Origin: Ctenosaura bakeri
Taxonomy: Eukaryota > Chordata > Lepidosauria > Squamata > Iguanidae
Reading direction: 5' to 3'
Assembly (NCBI GenBank): GCA_948474755.1
Contig: CAOLHI010000610.1
Location: 62,001-126,000 of the forward strand
Length of the DNA stretch: 64,000 nucleotides
Shown here: positions 24,206 to 36,404 of the stretch, piece by piece
Position numbering within the stretch: the stretch's first letter is position 1
Layout: every line of letters begins with the position of its first letter
Program-made: the position numbers and the translations under genes
Notes under the pieces: model-generated
Databases searched by the model: none
Seen by the model: only the letters and a program-made list of their open reading frames with translations
Told to the model about the DNA's origin: nothing

Positions 24206-26079
24206 TGACTCTTGTAACATTGCTAAATGATAAATCAGCACTTCTGTAAATCCCATTGATTTGATGGATCTGCTCCATTTGAAACAAGAATTTAGAACAA
24301 GGCATGTTTGTGGAGTCACTGTGTTGCAGTTGTGAATTCCCAGTACCAACAGAAGATTTAAATCTAAATGACCAATTTTTAAGGGTCCACATTTGTAGGC
24401 AAGTTGGCAGATGCATGTGAAAACAGCACCCTATCTTCTCTTGTACTGTGCAGTAGCTGGCTGTTGCAATGAGCATTTCTGTGCAATATATTATACTAAA
24501 TATGGTTAATGCCTTCTATTTGAGAGCTGGATAACTTTTGTCTCTCACTTTAGATTCACCTTGACCAAGAAGGATATCTTTTCAGCCCTCTCCATCTGCT
24601 GTAGCATGTGTTTGGTATCTGTTCCAGGATATGCCGAATGCAAAATACAGAGTGGGAAGCTCTAGGGTCTCATGGGGATCCTTTCCTGGTGGTGGGGACA
24701 ATTCTGGTCCTGATTCCTGGAAGACTGAATGTGATAGTGGGACACCAAAACGTGGAGTGAAGGTCAGATGTTCCTTGAAGACTGGTGGCTGGCACTTGTT
24801 TTACATGATACTGGGATGCAGGTGAAAATATCAATGAGAACTTGGTTCTGTTTTACCTATATGTTGTGGCAGGTGGAGATCCTGTAATTTTGGAGACAGG
24901 TGTATTATTTTGTTTCTTCAGGTTAACATGGGGTGGTGTAACAGTATGCATACTCTGCAGTTGCACAAAGCCCTTTAGCTGATAAAATGAAAAGGAGCCA
25001 AAGTATGTGAATATATAGAGGAACTGCACAGTTTATGAATGCATGATACATCATAGACATTTGTAACACTTAACAAATTGTATTGTGAAAATGAGTGAAC
25101 TTGTAACAACACAGATCCTTTGCGTATATTGGCTTCCTTGCGTGAAATATGAAAGCTTTTTGTGTTTGTGTAGTAACACAAGGATCTCATTTTATCCACT
25201 CCATTTGTCCTGTGGGAAAAGCATGGCAGCCACCATCTGTAAGACTTCCAATATCTGGTATATTTGGAAAAATTATATGGAGCAGGTTGGCCACCTAGCT
25301 TTGGGAAGTGGTTCTGCCCCAGTACAGCTCTTCTACTGCTGACAAGTTAGGCACAGCCCCAAAGAATGATCTCTCACTGCTTGATGCAATTGCAGTTGTG
25401 TACATTTGTGTCTCTATTAGCTCCCCTCCCCGATATTGAGTCTTATTTATTTGAATCCTCTCAGCCATTTGAGATCCAGGAAGCTGATTGTAGTTGTGAC
25501 TGTCTGTCTCTGATCTTGAAAATAGAAGTCCCTGTCTTCTCTTTTCCATGCCAGTTCCCATTGAAAGGGCTGGTACAGCTCTTTGAATGTACCAGCAGAT
25601 GACTGCTTTTTTTCCCCAGAAGAACAAAAAGGAGAGCATTTGTCACAGGGAGTTGAGTTATGAGTAAATGTGCCTTGAATTTATGTAAGAGTGTATACAT
25701 TTTTGAATTTCATGGAATGCTTTGTCTACTTGAAGTCTTTAGGAATAATAAAAGCATTCTCATCCACCAAATTCCTCTTAAATACTTTATATCTCCTATG
25801 GGACCAAAATAACAATTTTCTGCTAGTAACAATTCTACTTCCCAGACTTCATGACTGCATGTATAACCTCCCAATCATGTTAAAAACGAATAGTGATCTT
25901 GGCTTAGGAGGGCACTGTGGATATGTTAAGTGAATAGATTTGCTAGAAAAAGAATGAATATATGCATGTACAGAGGATCCACAGAATCTAACATAATATT
26001 GATCCACTGAAATGATGGAACTAAAGTTAGTTATGACTAACTTATGTCTCATTGATTTCAGTGGAATTACACTAAATAC

Positions 26080-27000
26080 TGCTAAACAAAGAGATCTTGT
26101 AGCATCTTTGAGACAGAGTGAAAGAAGTTAGTTGTATAAGCTTTTGTAGACTTCATCAGATGTATGCAGTGAAGTGCCCAAGAACAGACCTTTTTAGCTA
26201 TGAATCAGCAGGTTGTGTGTGTAAATAGCAATAGAAATGCAAAATTTGTGGGTATGATGATGAGGTAACAAGTTCAGTTTTAATGATGAGTAGGAGAATA
26301 GAGAGTCAGGGTGATCCAGGGATAACAACTTTGGAGACCAGGGTTTGAGTCACCGTTTGGCCATGGAAACCCACTGGGTAACCCTGGGTATGTCACACAC
26401 TCTCAGCACCAGAAAAGCTCATGATAGGTTCACCTTAGGGCCGCCGTAAATTGGAAATGACTTGAAGGCACACAACAAGACGGGGATAGAGGCAGGAAAA
26501 AGGGGATTGCCCAAAGCCAAGGAGAGTAGATATCAAATGGTCAAGGAGGTATCAGAATATAGAACAATACTGGCTGGGAACCAAAAAAGAGATGAAGTGT
26601 TAACTAGTGTTATAGTTACTAGTGTTATAATACTTGTCATGTGCCAGGAAGCCATTGTCTCTGTTCAACCCGCTGTTGATGGACTGGAGTTTGTGGATAT
26701 ATTCCAATTCTGCTGTTTCTTTTTTCCTGTCTTCCTTCCTAGTTTGGTTTTTTAATCCCCCAAGGACTGCTATTCTGAGGTCCAAGATGGAATGCACAGG
26801 AAGACCAGAGTGTTCTGCAACTGGTTTTTGTGTATTCCCATTCTTAATGTCTGGTTTATGTCCATTTATTCTTTGGTGCACAAACTGGTCTGTTTGCCAA
26901 AAGTAGACTGCTGAAGGGCATTGTTGGCAGAGGACATATATCACATTAGAGGATGAGCAAGTGAAAGCACTTCTAATATTGTGGGTGATTAAGTTCTATG
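26080..27000 (-). pseudogene. Penelope-like element remnant with GIY-YIG endonuclease piece
   Basis: On the minus strand, 26,944-26,600 reads IYVLCQQCPSAVYFWQTDQ, then RINGHKPDI, KPVAEHSGLPVHSI, and TAELEYIHKLQSINSGLN. These are the GIY-YIG-type nuclease landmarks of Penelope-like retroelements (family forms: YVGQT, R-x-x-x-H, VAxHF, E-x-x-I-x-x-L...GLN). Downstream at 26,185-26,080 the minus strand reads 'cttcactgcatacatctgat', 'gaagtctacaaaagcttata', 'aagatgctacaagatct', a typical terminal segment. The Tyr-Ile-Gly core is mutated. A SINE (26,303-26,480) interrupts it. The element may extend to about 27,600. Confidence 0.6.
26303..26480 (+). repeat. tRNA-derived SINE nested in the Penelope-like remnant
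   Basis: It contains 'ggagaccagggtttgagtca', 'ggccatggaaacccactggg', 'ctcatgataggttcacc' and the tail 'ttggaaatgacttgaaggca' followed by 'cacaac'. The head is degenerate. It is younger than its host element because it splits it. Confidence 0.75.
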
Positions 27001-29902
27001 GTGACATTTCCCAAGTAAATGTGTGGGCAGAATTTACATCTGTGTTTGTACCCATTTCCCCATCTGTGTTGTGTGTCATATGCCTGCCACCAATTGCCAT
27101 TGAGATGGTAGCATTGTTGCCCAGCAGCAGTTGTAGTTCATTGATGATATGTCTGAGAGGTTTCAGTTAAGAGCTGTGTATCTACTAGTGGCATTCTGCC
27201 ATTTCATGTCTTTAGTGTGTTCTATAATAGATTAGTTCTGGAATATAAGCCTTGTCTTTTGTGTGTGTGTGTTTACTTTATATGGTGGGTACTGTAGCTT
27301 GAGGAATGCTTATTGTGATTCCATGAGTTTGGCATCTCTGTCTTACAGTCTGAGCAGATGTGATTGTATTGGGGGCTTTGGCTGTAAACAATGGATTTTG
27401 TAGTGTGTTCAGGGTGGAAACTGGAGGCCTGCAAATATGTGTAATGGTCAGTGCATTTGTGATATATTGTGATGCTTAAATCTCTGCTGTGTAGCTGTAG
27501 ATCCGTCCTAGTGCCGGTAATTGATTTGTCTGCCTATAGTCATTCTTAAGGATTATTTTAAGGTAGTCATTCTTCTTGGTCAGTTATTGCGTGGGGTATG
27601 GGGGATGAAATAGACATGCAAAGATGAGCATAGAGAGGATTTATCTATCAACAACTTCTGTGGCTTTAACTTCCCTGGTTTCTGGAAATAACTCCATGTG
27701 ACGACTGTTATCTCTGCCTGAGGAGACTACAGTGACTCAGATCAAGTTCCAGTACAGGCACATTTGGAAAATTTCATTTCCATAAACTGGCTCAGACATT
27801 ATAAATTCTTGGTATATAGTCTCACACAGAACACTTATCATGAGTTCAGCAACTCACAGATGTTGATTCAGATAACGTTAAGAATGTTTAGATTGAGCCA
27901 TGTTTTCATATGAAATCAACTTTCTAAGGTAATGCCAATATTAGAATTAGAGACCAAAGAGTAAGATGTAGATGCTTCAGTAACTTCAGATCAGTTCCAT
28001 ACCTTAAACTTCACTGAATTGCTGAAGTCAAATAATCAAATGTTTGAGAAGAAGTATTTATTCAAGTTTATTTTATATTGAAAAATATAGACTGCAGCTT
28101 TATCCAGAAAAGGATTTCAGCGCAATATCTCAAGTAGTCCTAGAAATTGTAAAAGGGTCATAAAGGACACTTTCAGTTTACCAGATTTTTGCATTGGAGA
28201 TCACAAGGCATTTGAAATGGGATAATGACACATTATAAAAAGCATGGGGCAGAATCTGGTGAACTGTCAAGTGCAGAGGGGAGGGAGGGGAAGGGGAATA
28301 TTATACCTGTACCTTCTCATGACCTGAATCTTCAGGTTGAACAATAAAATATGTGCGGACAGAGGTTTTTAGCTTTCCTTGGTACAATATCTTCTGTCCT
28401 CTTTTTTTTTTTTCCCCTATGACTATGGTGAGTCCAGTTCTTCTCAAACTTGAAAATGTGGAATTTTCCCTTCTAGTTACACTATGCTGGATCCAGTTAA
28501 ATCTTTTCCAGTCCAAGCTCAGAAAAAGCCCACATCAGAAATTTCACAACCACCTAAAATGCATAGTGACAAAGATGAACTCCATTTTTCCTTCTGATCT
28601 TGGAAGCTTGCAGAGGGAGACGATTTCTGACCTGAAGCACTATTTGTAAAGCTCTGCAATGAGAGCTGAAATCCTGTAAAGTCCTAGTGATAAAGGAATT
28701 TGAATGGCTAACAAGGCATGCTAGAATTGGTGGAATGCTAATATTGGGCAGTGTGCCACTTTTATAGGATCTGATTTTATTGGTGTACAGACCTTCTTTG
28801 CTAGCAAAGCTCTTGGGTGCTGAACAAAGGATGGATCTTGTTCTTGTATTTGCTGTTACCTTGGTGATGGAAAAGGCAGGGCCAGCAGTGTAGAGCAGTG
28901 AAATCTATTCCACAAAAATGGCTAAACAATTCAAAACTCTAGGATAGTTTCCTAGTTCTTGCGTAACTGGCCCAGGGAATTTGATTTTTCTTTCCTTTCT
29001 GTCTTGTCTTTGGATTCCTGTTCATTAAACATAAATATGGTTATTGCTGTAGTTACCTAGCAGGGAAACTGTTGTAGAACTTGTAAATACATCTGCAGGA
29101 ATGTGAACGTATATGTGACTTTATGGGGATAGAGAGAGACTGGAATTAAATTGTATTCTTAATTAAAATAAAATAAATGAATTTTAATTAATTAAAATTT
29201 TAAATTGAAGGTCTCTATGATAACTTGTATTTTGAGAAAGAGTTACAGCTTTTCTACAGTTAAAAAAAAAATGAAAATCATGTTTGTTATGAGGAACCAA
29301 TACAGTTGCCAGGAGAGGTAACTTGAGGACTAGACTTGAGTACCTCACCCCTTGATTTTGTTTGACTGCTGCTGTTCCTATCTCTGCTCCCCTTTTTTTG
29401 CTCCCTACCTCCATCATATTATAAGCCGTAAATACATAGCTTTAGTTCAACTTGATATAGGTCTTTCCCATGTGATAACAAAGCTCTTCCCAAGCCACTG
29501 TTTGTCATACCCAGTCTTTTAGCCAGTACTTTTCAGTGGCAAGAGTACAATGCTCCATTTCCAAGAGTACAGTGCTCCATTTCCAAACAATGGGTGGCAA
29601 TAGAGGTGTGATTGTGTTGTGATAGATGTCAGTGTTCTTTTTAAAATGTGTCTCAACATGTGTTTTTTCCTTCTAAGATTGCATGCACAGGTTTTGCTCC
29701 TACTTGATATGTACCATAATAACAGCTGCTTTGGGTTTGAAACCTTGCTGCCACAACATCTTATGTATTCTCATGCACAACAACAATGGATTTTCTTGCC
29801 ACAAGGGCTTCTGGCCAACATCTTGCCCTCTTTCACTTTAGGACTTGAAGTTAACACTGGGCAAATAACATCACATGTGGTTTTTTTCTTCTTCATATCC
29901 AG

Positions 29903-30010
29903 GTCCGCTACAAGGAGGAGTTTGAAAAGAATAAAGGGAAGGGCTTCAGTGTGGTGGCAGACACCCCTGAGCTACAGCGAATCAAGAAGACTCAGGATCA
30001 AATCAGCAAT
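29903..30010 (+). CDS. LASP1: LASP1 exon (probably 4): nebulin repeats
   Basis: This 108-nt exon (36 codons, both borders between codons) lies between 'cttcatatccag' and donor GTAAGT. It reads [18 protein letters not shown], then [18 protein letters not shown]. The Y-K-E-x-F-E-K start and the following K-x-T-Q-D-Q-I stretch are the end of nebulin repeat one and the body of repeat two, which bind F-actin. Every residue matches what I recall of mammalian LASP1, so strong purifying selection is inferred. Confidence 0.97.
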
Positions 30011-31830
30011 GTAAGTGATTCTGTGTTCTGCTTTTCCAGCTTGCATATTTAGTCAACATAACACAGTGTTTTTCACCTTACCAGCCATTCAGTCTGTAAA
30101 ATCTAATCTGGAAACTGTAATTAGAGAAAATTGGACAGTATTTTGTAGCGCAGACTTAGCAAGTGCAAACAATATATTTACAGGTCTTAATCTAAAGTTA
30201 CAAATTTGGAATGCAAATTCTTGAGTTACACAGAACTCCTTTTTTATTATTATAATATAAATATAAACACATACAGCTTCAGAATGCATGCGTAGAATGT
30301 AATACTAAGAATAATATTAAGAAATGTATGTGCTACTAACTGTATTATCTTTAAAACTTTAAATATCTTTAAATTTTTAGATTTGTACAAACTTGATAAA
30401 AGGAACAAAATCCTGTTGCACTTCAGTGGTTAACAGACTTTATTTGGCATAAACTTTTAGAAATGCTAGCCCAGTGCAACTTAAGTTTGTATTTTGTGAA
30501 TGAGCAGAAACACTGCTTGTTGGTGATGATTGGAATTGTAGTCCACATGTTGAAGGTGCCATGTTGGGGAGGGTTTGGTACATGGCAGTGAACAAATGTA
30601 GATGGAGAATCGAACTACAGGGATTCAAGATCCCCACTTTTCCTCTCAACTAGCTGAGTGGTTCTGGCTTAACTCTACTGCATACCTCATATTTAATCAT
30701 TCTCAGTAGTAGTTCAAAAGGATGTGTTCTGTGGTTTGTAAATGTTTTTGTTTCTATGCAAAACTGACAAACATATACGGTAAATAAAAGTAGTATGTCA
30801 GCTGCTTAAAGTGCATTTAGTTGAGATCAGATCAAAATACTTCAGATTCTCAAGGGACCATTACTAGGCACCAAGAGTTATTTTAGAAATGGTCGTAATG
30901 GTTACCTGTGCTTCCCATTGTCCAGTAAGAAGTATTTTTCCCGTGTTGATAAGTGGTAATGGAGGATGTGACATCCCACGAATTACCCAGTAATCTGTTT
31001 AAGAAGAGATTTTAATCCATGCTCTCCAAATATTAGTTTGAGTGCACTTTTTTTCAGTAGAACAACAACTTTGCTGTCTGTGTATGAAAGAGAGAGTTTA
31101 CATTAATTTGCTGATCAGAGCAGTTTCCTCCAGAGTGGAAATTTATATAATGTAAGTGTGAAAGAGTTTGAAAAATTAAAAAAATATATACAAATGAGAG
31201 AGGTGGAATATAATGTAAGCTTGGGGCATAAGGTATGTGAAATATCAAGGCTCCACTGGTTAAAATTTATGCATGGCGACTTAGTATCCTCTCTGTATAA
31301 TCCTAGCTGCAAAATACTTTTCTTCAGGCCTGTTGACTAATCTGCCCTTAATAATTTGCTTTGGCCATCTGGTCTGAGCTGGCACTCTGGGAGTTAATTC
31401 TGGGGGAGCCCTGCAGGATGAATTTAATCCCACAGGGATTCCCTTCCCAGGCCCTTTGCTCCATAGACTTTTTGCCAGACACTCTTTGAGTTTTAAACTA
31501 AAGTTGTCATCCTTTTTTGTTTTGCTTTCCTCTGCTCAGTTACAGAGTGAGCCCAGTCCCCTCTTCTCTGCAGACTTCCCAGGACTGCAGTTGGATGTGT
31601 GTCTTGGAAAAGGCCTTGCTTGATGTTTCCAGCACAATCCAGTTTGGCCCAGTTCCCTTGAAGAAGTCTGCAGAGGAATAAAGCCATCCTTGGGAGCTTG
31701 TCTTGGTGTAGATTCCAGGTTTATATATCTCTTCTTTGAGGCCAAAGAGACCTTCTTTGAGGCCAAAGGGATTGTAACATTCTATTATGTCATGTGGAGG
31801 TTTAAAAAAGGCAGGGATTGGTTACTGCTT

Positions 31831-31860
31831 AATTAAATAAATAAATAAGTAAGTAAGTAA
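31831..31860 (+). repeat. AAAT/AAGT simple repeat
   Basis: A run of 'aaataaataaataagtaagt' type tetranucleotides. Confidence 0.8.
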
Positions 31861-33493
31861 GGCCACACATATATTCCTACATGGATGCAAAGATGACTAT
31901 AAGTGTGTAAGCAGTGCAGTATCTGGTCACTGTAAAGTGAAAAGGTTTCGTTAGGAATATGTCCATATAAAAAAAAGTAGTGGGATTTGCTATCCTGTTT
32001 ATAGTCCTTATATTTGTCAGATCACAGGGTGGTTCCAGCTATTGGCTACTGTTCACTGATGGAGAAATTGGCAGGAAAAGATGGCTCTGAGGACAAAACT
32101 ACAAAGGCAACATGATCAGTTGAAGTTTTGAGAGATAGGATGCCCCCTCAGTTGAACTATGAGCCAAGTTCATGCACAAAATGCAGTTTTTTTTCTCTCT
32201 TTCTCACCATTACATTAGGTGCCACATTCCTGTATAATGACAGGATTATGCTTAAGGTTGTTAGACAGAGCTGCAACTGACATAGCTTTTCTTGGGTAAT
32301 ATATAGGGGATCAGCAGGCAGACCATGCACTAAGTGAGTATAATTGGAAATAAAGAATAACTTTTATTTGCCGATGCAGACTTCTGTCACATGTGCTTTA
32401 TAGTATATAGTCTACAGTGTAGACTTTGGCCTCTATTATAGTATGATAGACTCCAGAGTGTTCCATTTGCATACAAAGTGTGTGGGGAGTAGTCTTCATA
32501 GTTCTCAGTGACAATAGGCAGTATTACCTCCATAAAAAATCTGAAAATGTGTCAAGGCTCTGACAGAAACTTTAGTTACCAAGATGGATTATTTTTCAGT
32601 TCATTTCCTTGTCCCCAGGTCTTGTTCTTCTCCCCCTCATTCTCTCTTCACCACAGCTTAGCCATGCTAGAGCATCATCCTGTGAAATTTAGTCACAAGC
32701 ATGTTTTTTTTTTACTATGCAGAGTATGCCAGTTTCTCACACTCGAGTACTAATTTTTATTTCTGGTATGTGGCAGAGGATTCAGCTTCCATGGAGACTT
32801 AAAGGATCAATATCTCATACTGTAGAATTTAGAAATTCTTCACAGTTACTGAAAAATTGTGATTATTTAATTTTGGACAGAATAGTTTAGTTTTTGAATC
32901 TTCAGGGTATTGGCTTCAAGCATGAGCAGCTGAGAGCAAAGTGACAGTGCTTTGTTAATGGGGCTTGGTGGTCTTACTTGGGTGGCAGCAGCAGGCTGGG
33001 CAATTAGATCTAATCACTGTTCTAATTTCCCAGAATGCTCCAGAGCTTTGGGGCATTGTGGAAGATTTAAATAATATCTAGACATAGCCATCTAATGTAG
33101 CTCAGGATGCTGGGCTAGGGGGAAAAAGTTAAAGGGCTCACCTATTGCAAGCAACAGCAGTGGACCTGCCATGAATCTGGAACCCTGGTTACAGCCCAAG
33201 AATGCCACATGCTGATACCAGTGCTGCATCCTGCTGGTAGCCAGTGTTGTCTTTATTTCAACTGTAACAGAAGCTGGATCATATAACCAAGAGGCTGATT
33301 GTATGGCATTCCTGATTATCAAGTTTGTTAGACATTTGTTAACTGTACATTAGTCTGAAAGCTTCTATCCAAAGGTTTGGATGTGCCAGTTTGTGTTCCA
33401 TCTACCAACTGGAAGAAGGTAATTCAGATGTATGCAGACGAGAGCAAGTGTTGACAGTAACCTAGATAGTATGTACTTGACCATTATTTGGAT

Positions 33494-33507
33494 TGTGTGT
33501 GTGTGTG
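33494..33507 (+). repeat. GT dinucleotide microsatellite
   Basis: Seven GT units. Confidence 0.8.
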
Positions 33508-33982
33508 GTGCATATCCACCAGAAGAAAGAAAGGGGATTAACCAGTCTGCAGTCCATGAGACTGCTAGCTCTCCACTGCCATCTCTTGGTCCCGATGCAG
33601 TATTGCAGTAAATTCCCAGACAGGGAAGAGGGCTGAAGAGGGTAGTTAGAAAGCACCAATATTCACCTTACAGGTCAAGGGCTATATTGCTGAGCTCTCT
33701 GCTTCTGATATTATTTGTTAGTTTGCCTGTAGGTTCTCATGGGTGCTGGCCCACTGGTCACAGCTACTGAATGACATCTGCAGCAGCAGAGAGAAGTGCA
33801 TAGGCAATGGAGGGGGGAATGTGACACAATAATTCCAATGATGGGTCAGACAAAAGCTGCTGCTGATTATAATGGGAGTACATTGAACTTTAAACGAGCT
33901 GAAGGCTTTTTCTTGTCTAAGAATTGTTTGTGGGCAATCTTGCGTTTTGCTTCTCTAATGTCGTCTCTTCTTCCTTTTATAG

Positions 33983-34148
33983 ATAAAGTACCATGAAGAG
34001 TTTGAGAAGAGTAGGATGGGCACACCTGGTGGAGAAGGAGGGGAATTGGAACGCCGCAACTCCCAGGAGGGTGCCAACTACAGGAGACCAGTGGAGCAAC
34101 AGCCACAAGCACACCAGCAACCTCATCATGCCCAGCCAAGTACCCCTG
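33983..34148 (+). CDS. LASP1: LASP1 exon (probably 5): end of nebulin repeat 2 and linker
   Basis: This 166-nt exon (55 codons plus one base) starts after 'ttttatag' and ends before GTAAGG. It opens with [13 protein letters not shown], the end of nebulin repeat two. A variable linker follows: [27 protein letters not shown], and then a Gln/His/Pro-rich stretch. In mammals this linker holds the regulatory phosphorylation sites; a Ser in 'RRNSQ' keeps an R-R-x-S kinase-type motif here. The exon is less conserved than its neighbours, as expected for a linker. The last G pairs with the first two bases of the next exon (GTT, Val). Confidence 0.95.
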
Positions 34149-35768
34149 GTAAGGAAGTCTGATAACATTGTGCTGGAGAGGGGAAATGTGCATGGTGGAA
34201 CTAGTAATCCGGCCTAATACCCTATGATCCAGCAACTCTATGCCCATCCCCAAGATGTAGCTCTGTTGACTCAGACTATAAGGTAGTACCTGTCGAAGGT
34301 TTTTAGAATAGGTGTGAGCCACATGTACTGGACAGATGAATCCCATGGCAGTTAAAAGAGATGAGAGGCAGAGTCTGAAATGAAGCAAAAAGAGCAAAAA
34401 GTAGAGTGACAGAAAAGGCACCCAGCTGAGGAGACAGGAAGATGGTTCAGGGTTATGCCAGATACAGGATCTGTCCATCTGCAGTTTATCCAAATAGTGT
34501 ACTATTCATCCATGAATTGCAGCTGTAGCCATGTCTGAATGGAGTAGCTGACAGCAGTCTCAGAGTAATTGGAAACTCAGAGATGGATATGCAGGAAAAT
34601 GCATTGGACAAGGCCTGTCAGAATTTTTATGCAAAGGCGGGATGAGTGAATCTGTAAATGTGTAGGAAGGAGTTAAGTGAAACAAAGAATAGAAGGTGAC
34701 AGAAGAATGTGAAAAGGCTGGAAATAATAATTAAAAGTGAAGTGCATTCTGAGATTCCTTCCCTACATTAGCTTTGTGGTAGGTCTATTTATTAAATGTT
34801 ATTGGGTTTTCTCTTATTTTCTTAGTATAATATAGTCAAAATGTGTGAGATGAAAGTTGTATTGTTCGTACCTAGCTCTTTCTTGAGCAAAAAAAAATTG
34901 CTAGCCACCTGACCAACCTCTGGGTCTCAATTTCTATGTGTTACATGGCCATTTCCATTGTCCCTTACAAGCTACCAGCTAATATGCAGAGTACAAAGTT
35001 CCAACAGCTTTTGTGTAGAAAACTTCATGAATTCTGAAACAAGTGAAATTCTGAACTGCTTGCTGTTACTTTTAGATGAAATGCAGATCGTTATTAGGAG
35101 AGGAAGACCCAAACAGCTTGCCTTTCTTCCATCAACAACGATCCAGTTGAATATTTATAAGGACAAATTAATTCTTCTCCCATTCTCTTTCCTCTACGTT
35201 CCCCCCTGAAAAAAGAATATAGAATAATCATGACAGCATTAAGTTGGTGGGACCGTAAATGCAACCATATTGAGAGAAAGGCCGGATATTAATATAATAT
35301 AATGTACTGAAAATAGAGTACATAAGGTCTTGTGCTGTCTTGCTCACTTGAGTCTTGGAGCAAAGTTGAAGCCATTTCTTGCATTGTGCTCTAGTTTGAG
35401 CTTAGAACTTTAACTGTTGGTAGGCAGTTGCAGATGTTGTATGTCTAGACACATAACAATCCACTGTTTCTTTTGGTCTGAGGATTTAAGTAAAGTTTTT
35501 CAAAATAACAAAGTGAGCTGAATGGTTTGGGTGAAGATCAAGGAAGTGGAATATGGAAAATAGGTCTTTACGTGAGTATTTGGAACTGCTGACCAAGCCT
35601 GCCTTCCTTCTGGTTCACTGTATGTTTGCCATCATCAAACTGTTTTGCATTTTTTCACCTTTATGTTCTTCAAGGGAAAATGCTTTGTTTTGAATTTAGT
35701 TGGTCACCTTGTATTCTTGAGATAGAGAGGATAATAAAATTTCATATTAAAATAGATGCATGATAACT

Positions 35769-35860
35769 GGTTTCTTCTTCTCCTCCGTGGTCTTTGTGAC
35801 TCACACAAGTGAGGTTCACAGATGACCACTCAAAGAACTGCAGTTACAGGTAAGCAAACC
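35769..35860 (-). mobile_element. 92-bp miniature made only of DIRS termini
   Basis: The first half, 'tttcttcttctcctccgtgg' then 'tctttgtgac', matches the 5' terminus of the DIRS copy at 50,569-56,656 (read from 56,656 leftwards: 'cttcttcttcgtggtctctg'). The second half, 'cacagatgaccactcaaaga' then 'actgcagttacaggtaagca', matches its 3' terminus ('cacagatgaccactcgaaga' then 'accacagttacaggtaagca'). Only about 15 bp of imperfect palindrome ('ctcacacaagtgag') separate them. All coding sequence and the long inverted repeats are absent. It could be an extreme internal deletion or a non-autonomous family. Confidence 0.7.
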
Positions 35861-35879
35861 ATCCTTTTGTACTACACTG

Positions 35880-36060
35880 TTAGAGCAGTCTGATAGCACT
35901 TTACCAGCGATGGTGCCATCGTATGGAATCCTGGAATGCATAGTTTTGGGAGTTATTTAGATTTCTCTATCAGAGGGCTCTAATACTTCAGCAAACTACA
36001 AATCCCAAGATTCTATGAGATGGAGCCATGGAAGTTAAAGTGTAATAAACATACACTGTG
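35880..36060. repeat. Palindromic short interspersed repeat (MITE-like)
   Basis: Facing copies of 'ggaatcctggaatgcatagt' and 'actacaaatcccaagattct' are imperfect inverted repeats around a short spacer. 'gttagagcagtctgatagca' and 'gccatggaagttaaagtgt' lie outside. The wording is common to short palindromic DNA-transposon derivatives of lizards as I recall them; the superfamily is not determined. Confidence 0.45.
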
Positions 36061-36300
36061 AAAGAGGTCTGTGACTTCAGGCCACTGCTACAATGTTTTT
36101 TGTTTTGTTTTCCAAACTGGAATTTAAAAATAAAAGGTTTGGTGGAGAAGAAATAGGAGAAGCATAGCTGGAGAGAGGGAGAGACTAAAAAGGAGCCCTT
36201 GGATTCTTCCAACTTTGTGCTCTGATAGTGGCTGTGAAGCTCTAGTGTCTATGCCTGTGGCTCATTATAGAGTTAACAGTAGCCTCTTTGTCCTTCTCAG

Positions 36301-36404
36301 TTTACCACCATCAGCCACCACAGCAGCCAGCCTCTCAGTCCTATGGCTACAAGGAACCAGCAGCACCTGTCTCTATACAGCGTAATGCCCCATCTGGAGG
36401 AGGG
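36301..36404 (+). CDS. LASP1: LASP1 exon (probably 6): proline/glutamine-rich linker
   Basis: This 104-nt exon completes a split Val codon, then reads [33 protein letters not shown], ending at donor GTAAGT. The '[12 protein letters not shown]' core is identical to mammalian LASP1 as recalled; the Gln-rich start varies. It links the actin-binding nebulin repeats to the SH3 domain. Confidence 0.95.

Larger units (their letters stand above)
12398..29902 (+). other. LASP1: LASP1 intron (about 17.5 kb)
   Basis: It runs from donor GTAAGG at 12,398 to the acceptor 'cttcatatccag' ending at 29,902; both flanking exons break between codons here. It contains an old DIRS element (12,475-17,925), CR1-like 3' sequence (23,990-24,205), a SINE (26,303-26,480) nested in a Penelope-like remnant (26,080-27,000), and an AT-rich palindromic patch (22,300-22,350). 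The stretches 17,930-23,990, 24,210-26,080 and 27,600-29,900 contain no gene or structured feature I can support beyond scattered short palindromic repeats (e.g. 18,835-18,930). Confidence 0.85.
30011..33982 (+). other. LASP1: LASP1 intron
   Basis: Donor GTAAGT is at 30,011 and acceptor 'cttccttttatag' ends at 33,982. Contents seen are an AT-rich patch (30,245-30,270), a tetranucleotide-like run (31,831-31,860), and a GT dinucleotide run (33,494-33,507). No gene or recognisable transposon is supported in the remainder. Confidence 0.85.
34149..36300 (+). other. LASP1: LASP1 intron
   Basis: Donor GTAAGG is at 34,149 and acceptor 'gtccttctcag' ends at 36,300. It holds the 92-bp DIRS miniature (35,769-35,860) and a palindromic short repeat (35,880-36,060). 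The segment 34,149-35,760 shows nothing identifiable. Confidence 0.85.

Noticed and set aside
25295..25639. 114-codon minus-strand ORF in the large LASP1 intron
   Set aside because: No domain, no splice signals, and a comparable frame on the opposite strand; treated as chance.
33867..34493. 208-codon minus-strand ORF overlapping a LASP1 exon
   Set aside because: It is antisense to a verified coding exon and runs out into both introns without splice logic or domain; the exon's own codon constraint makes open antisense frames likely.
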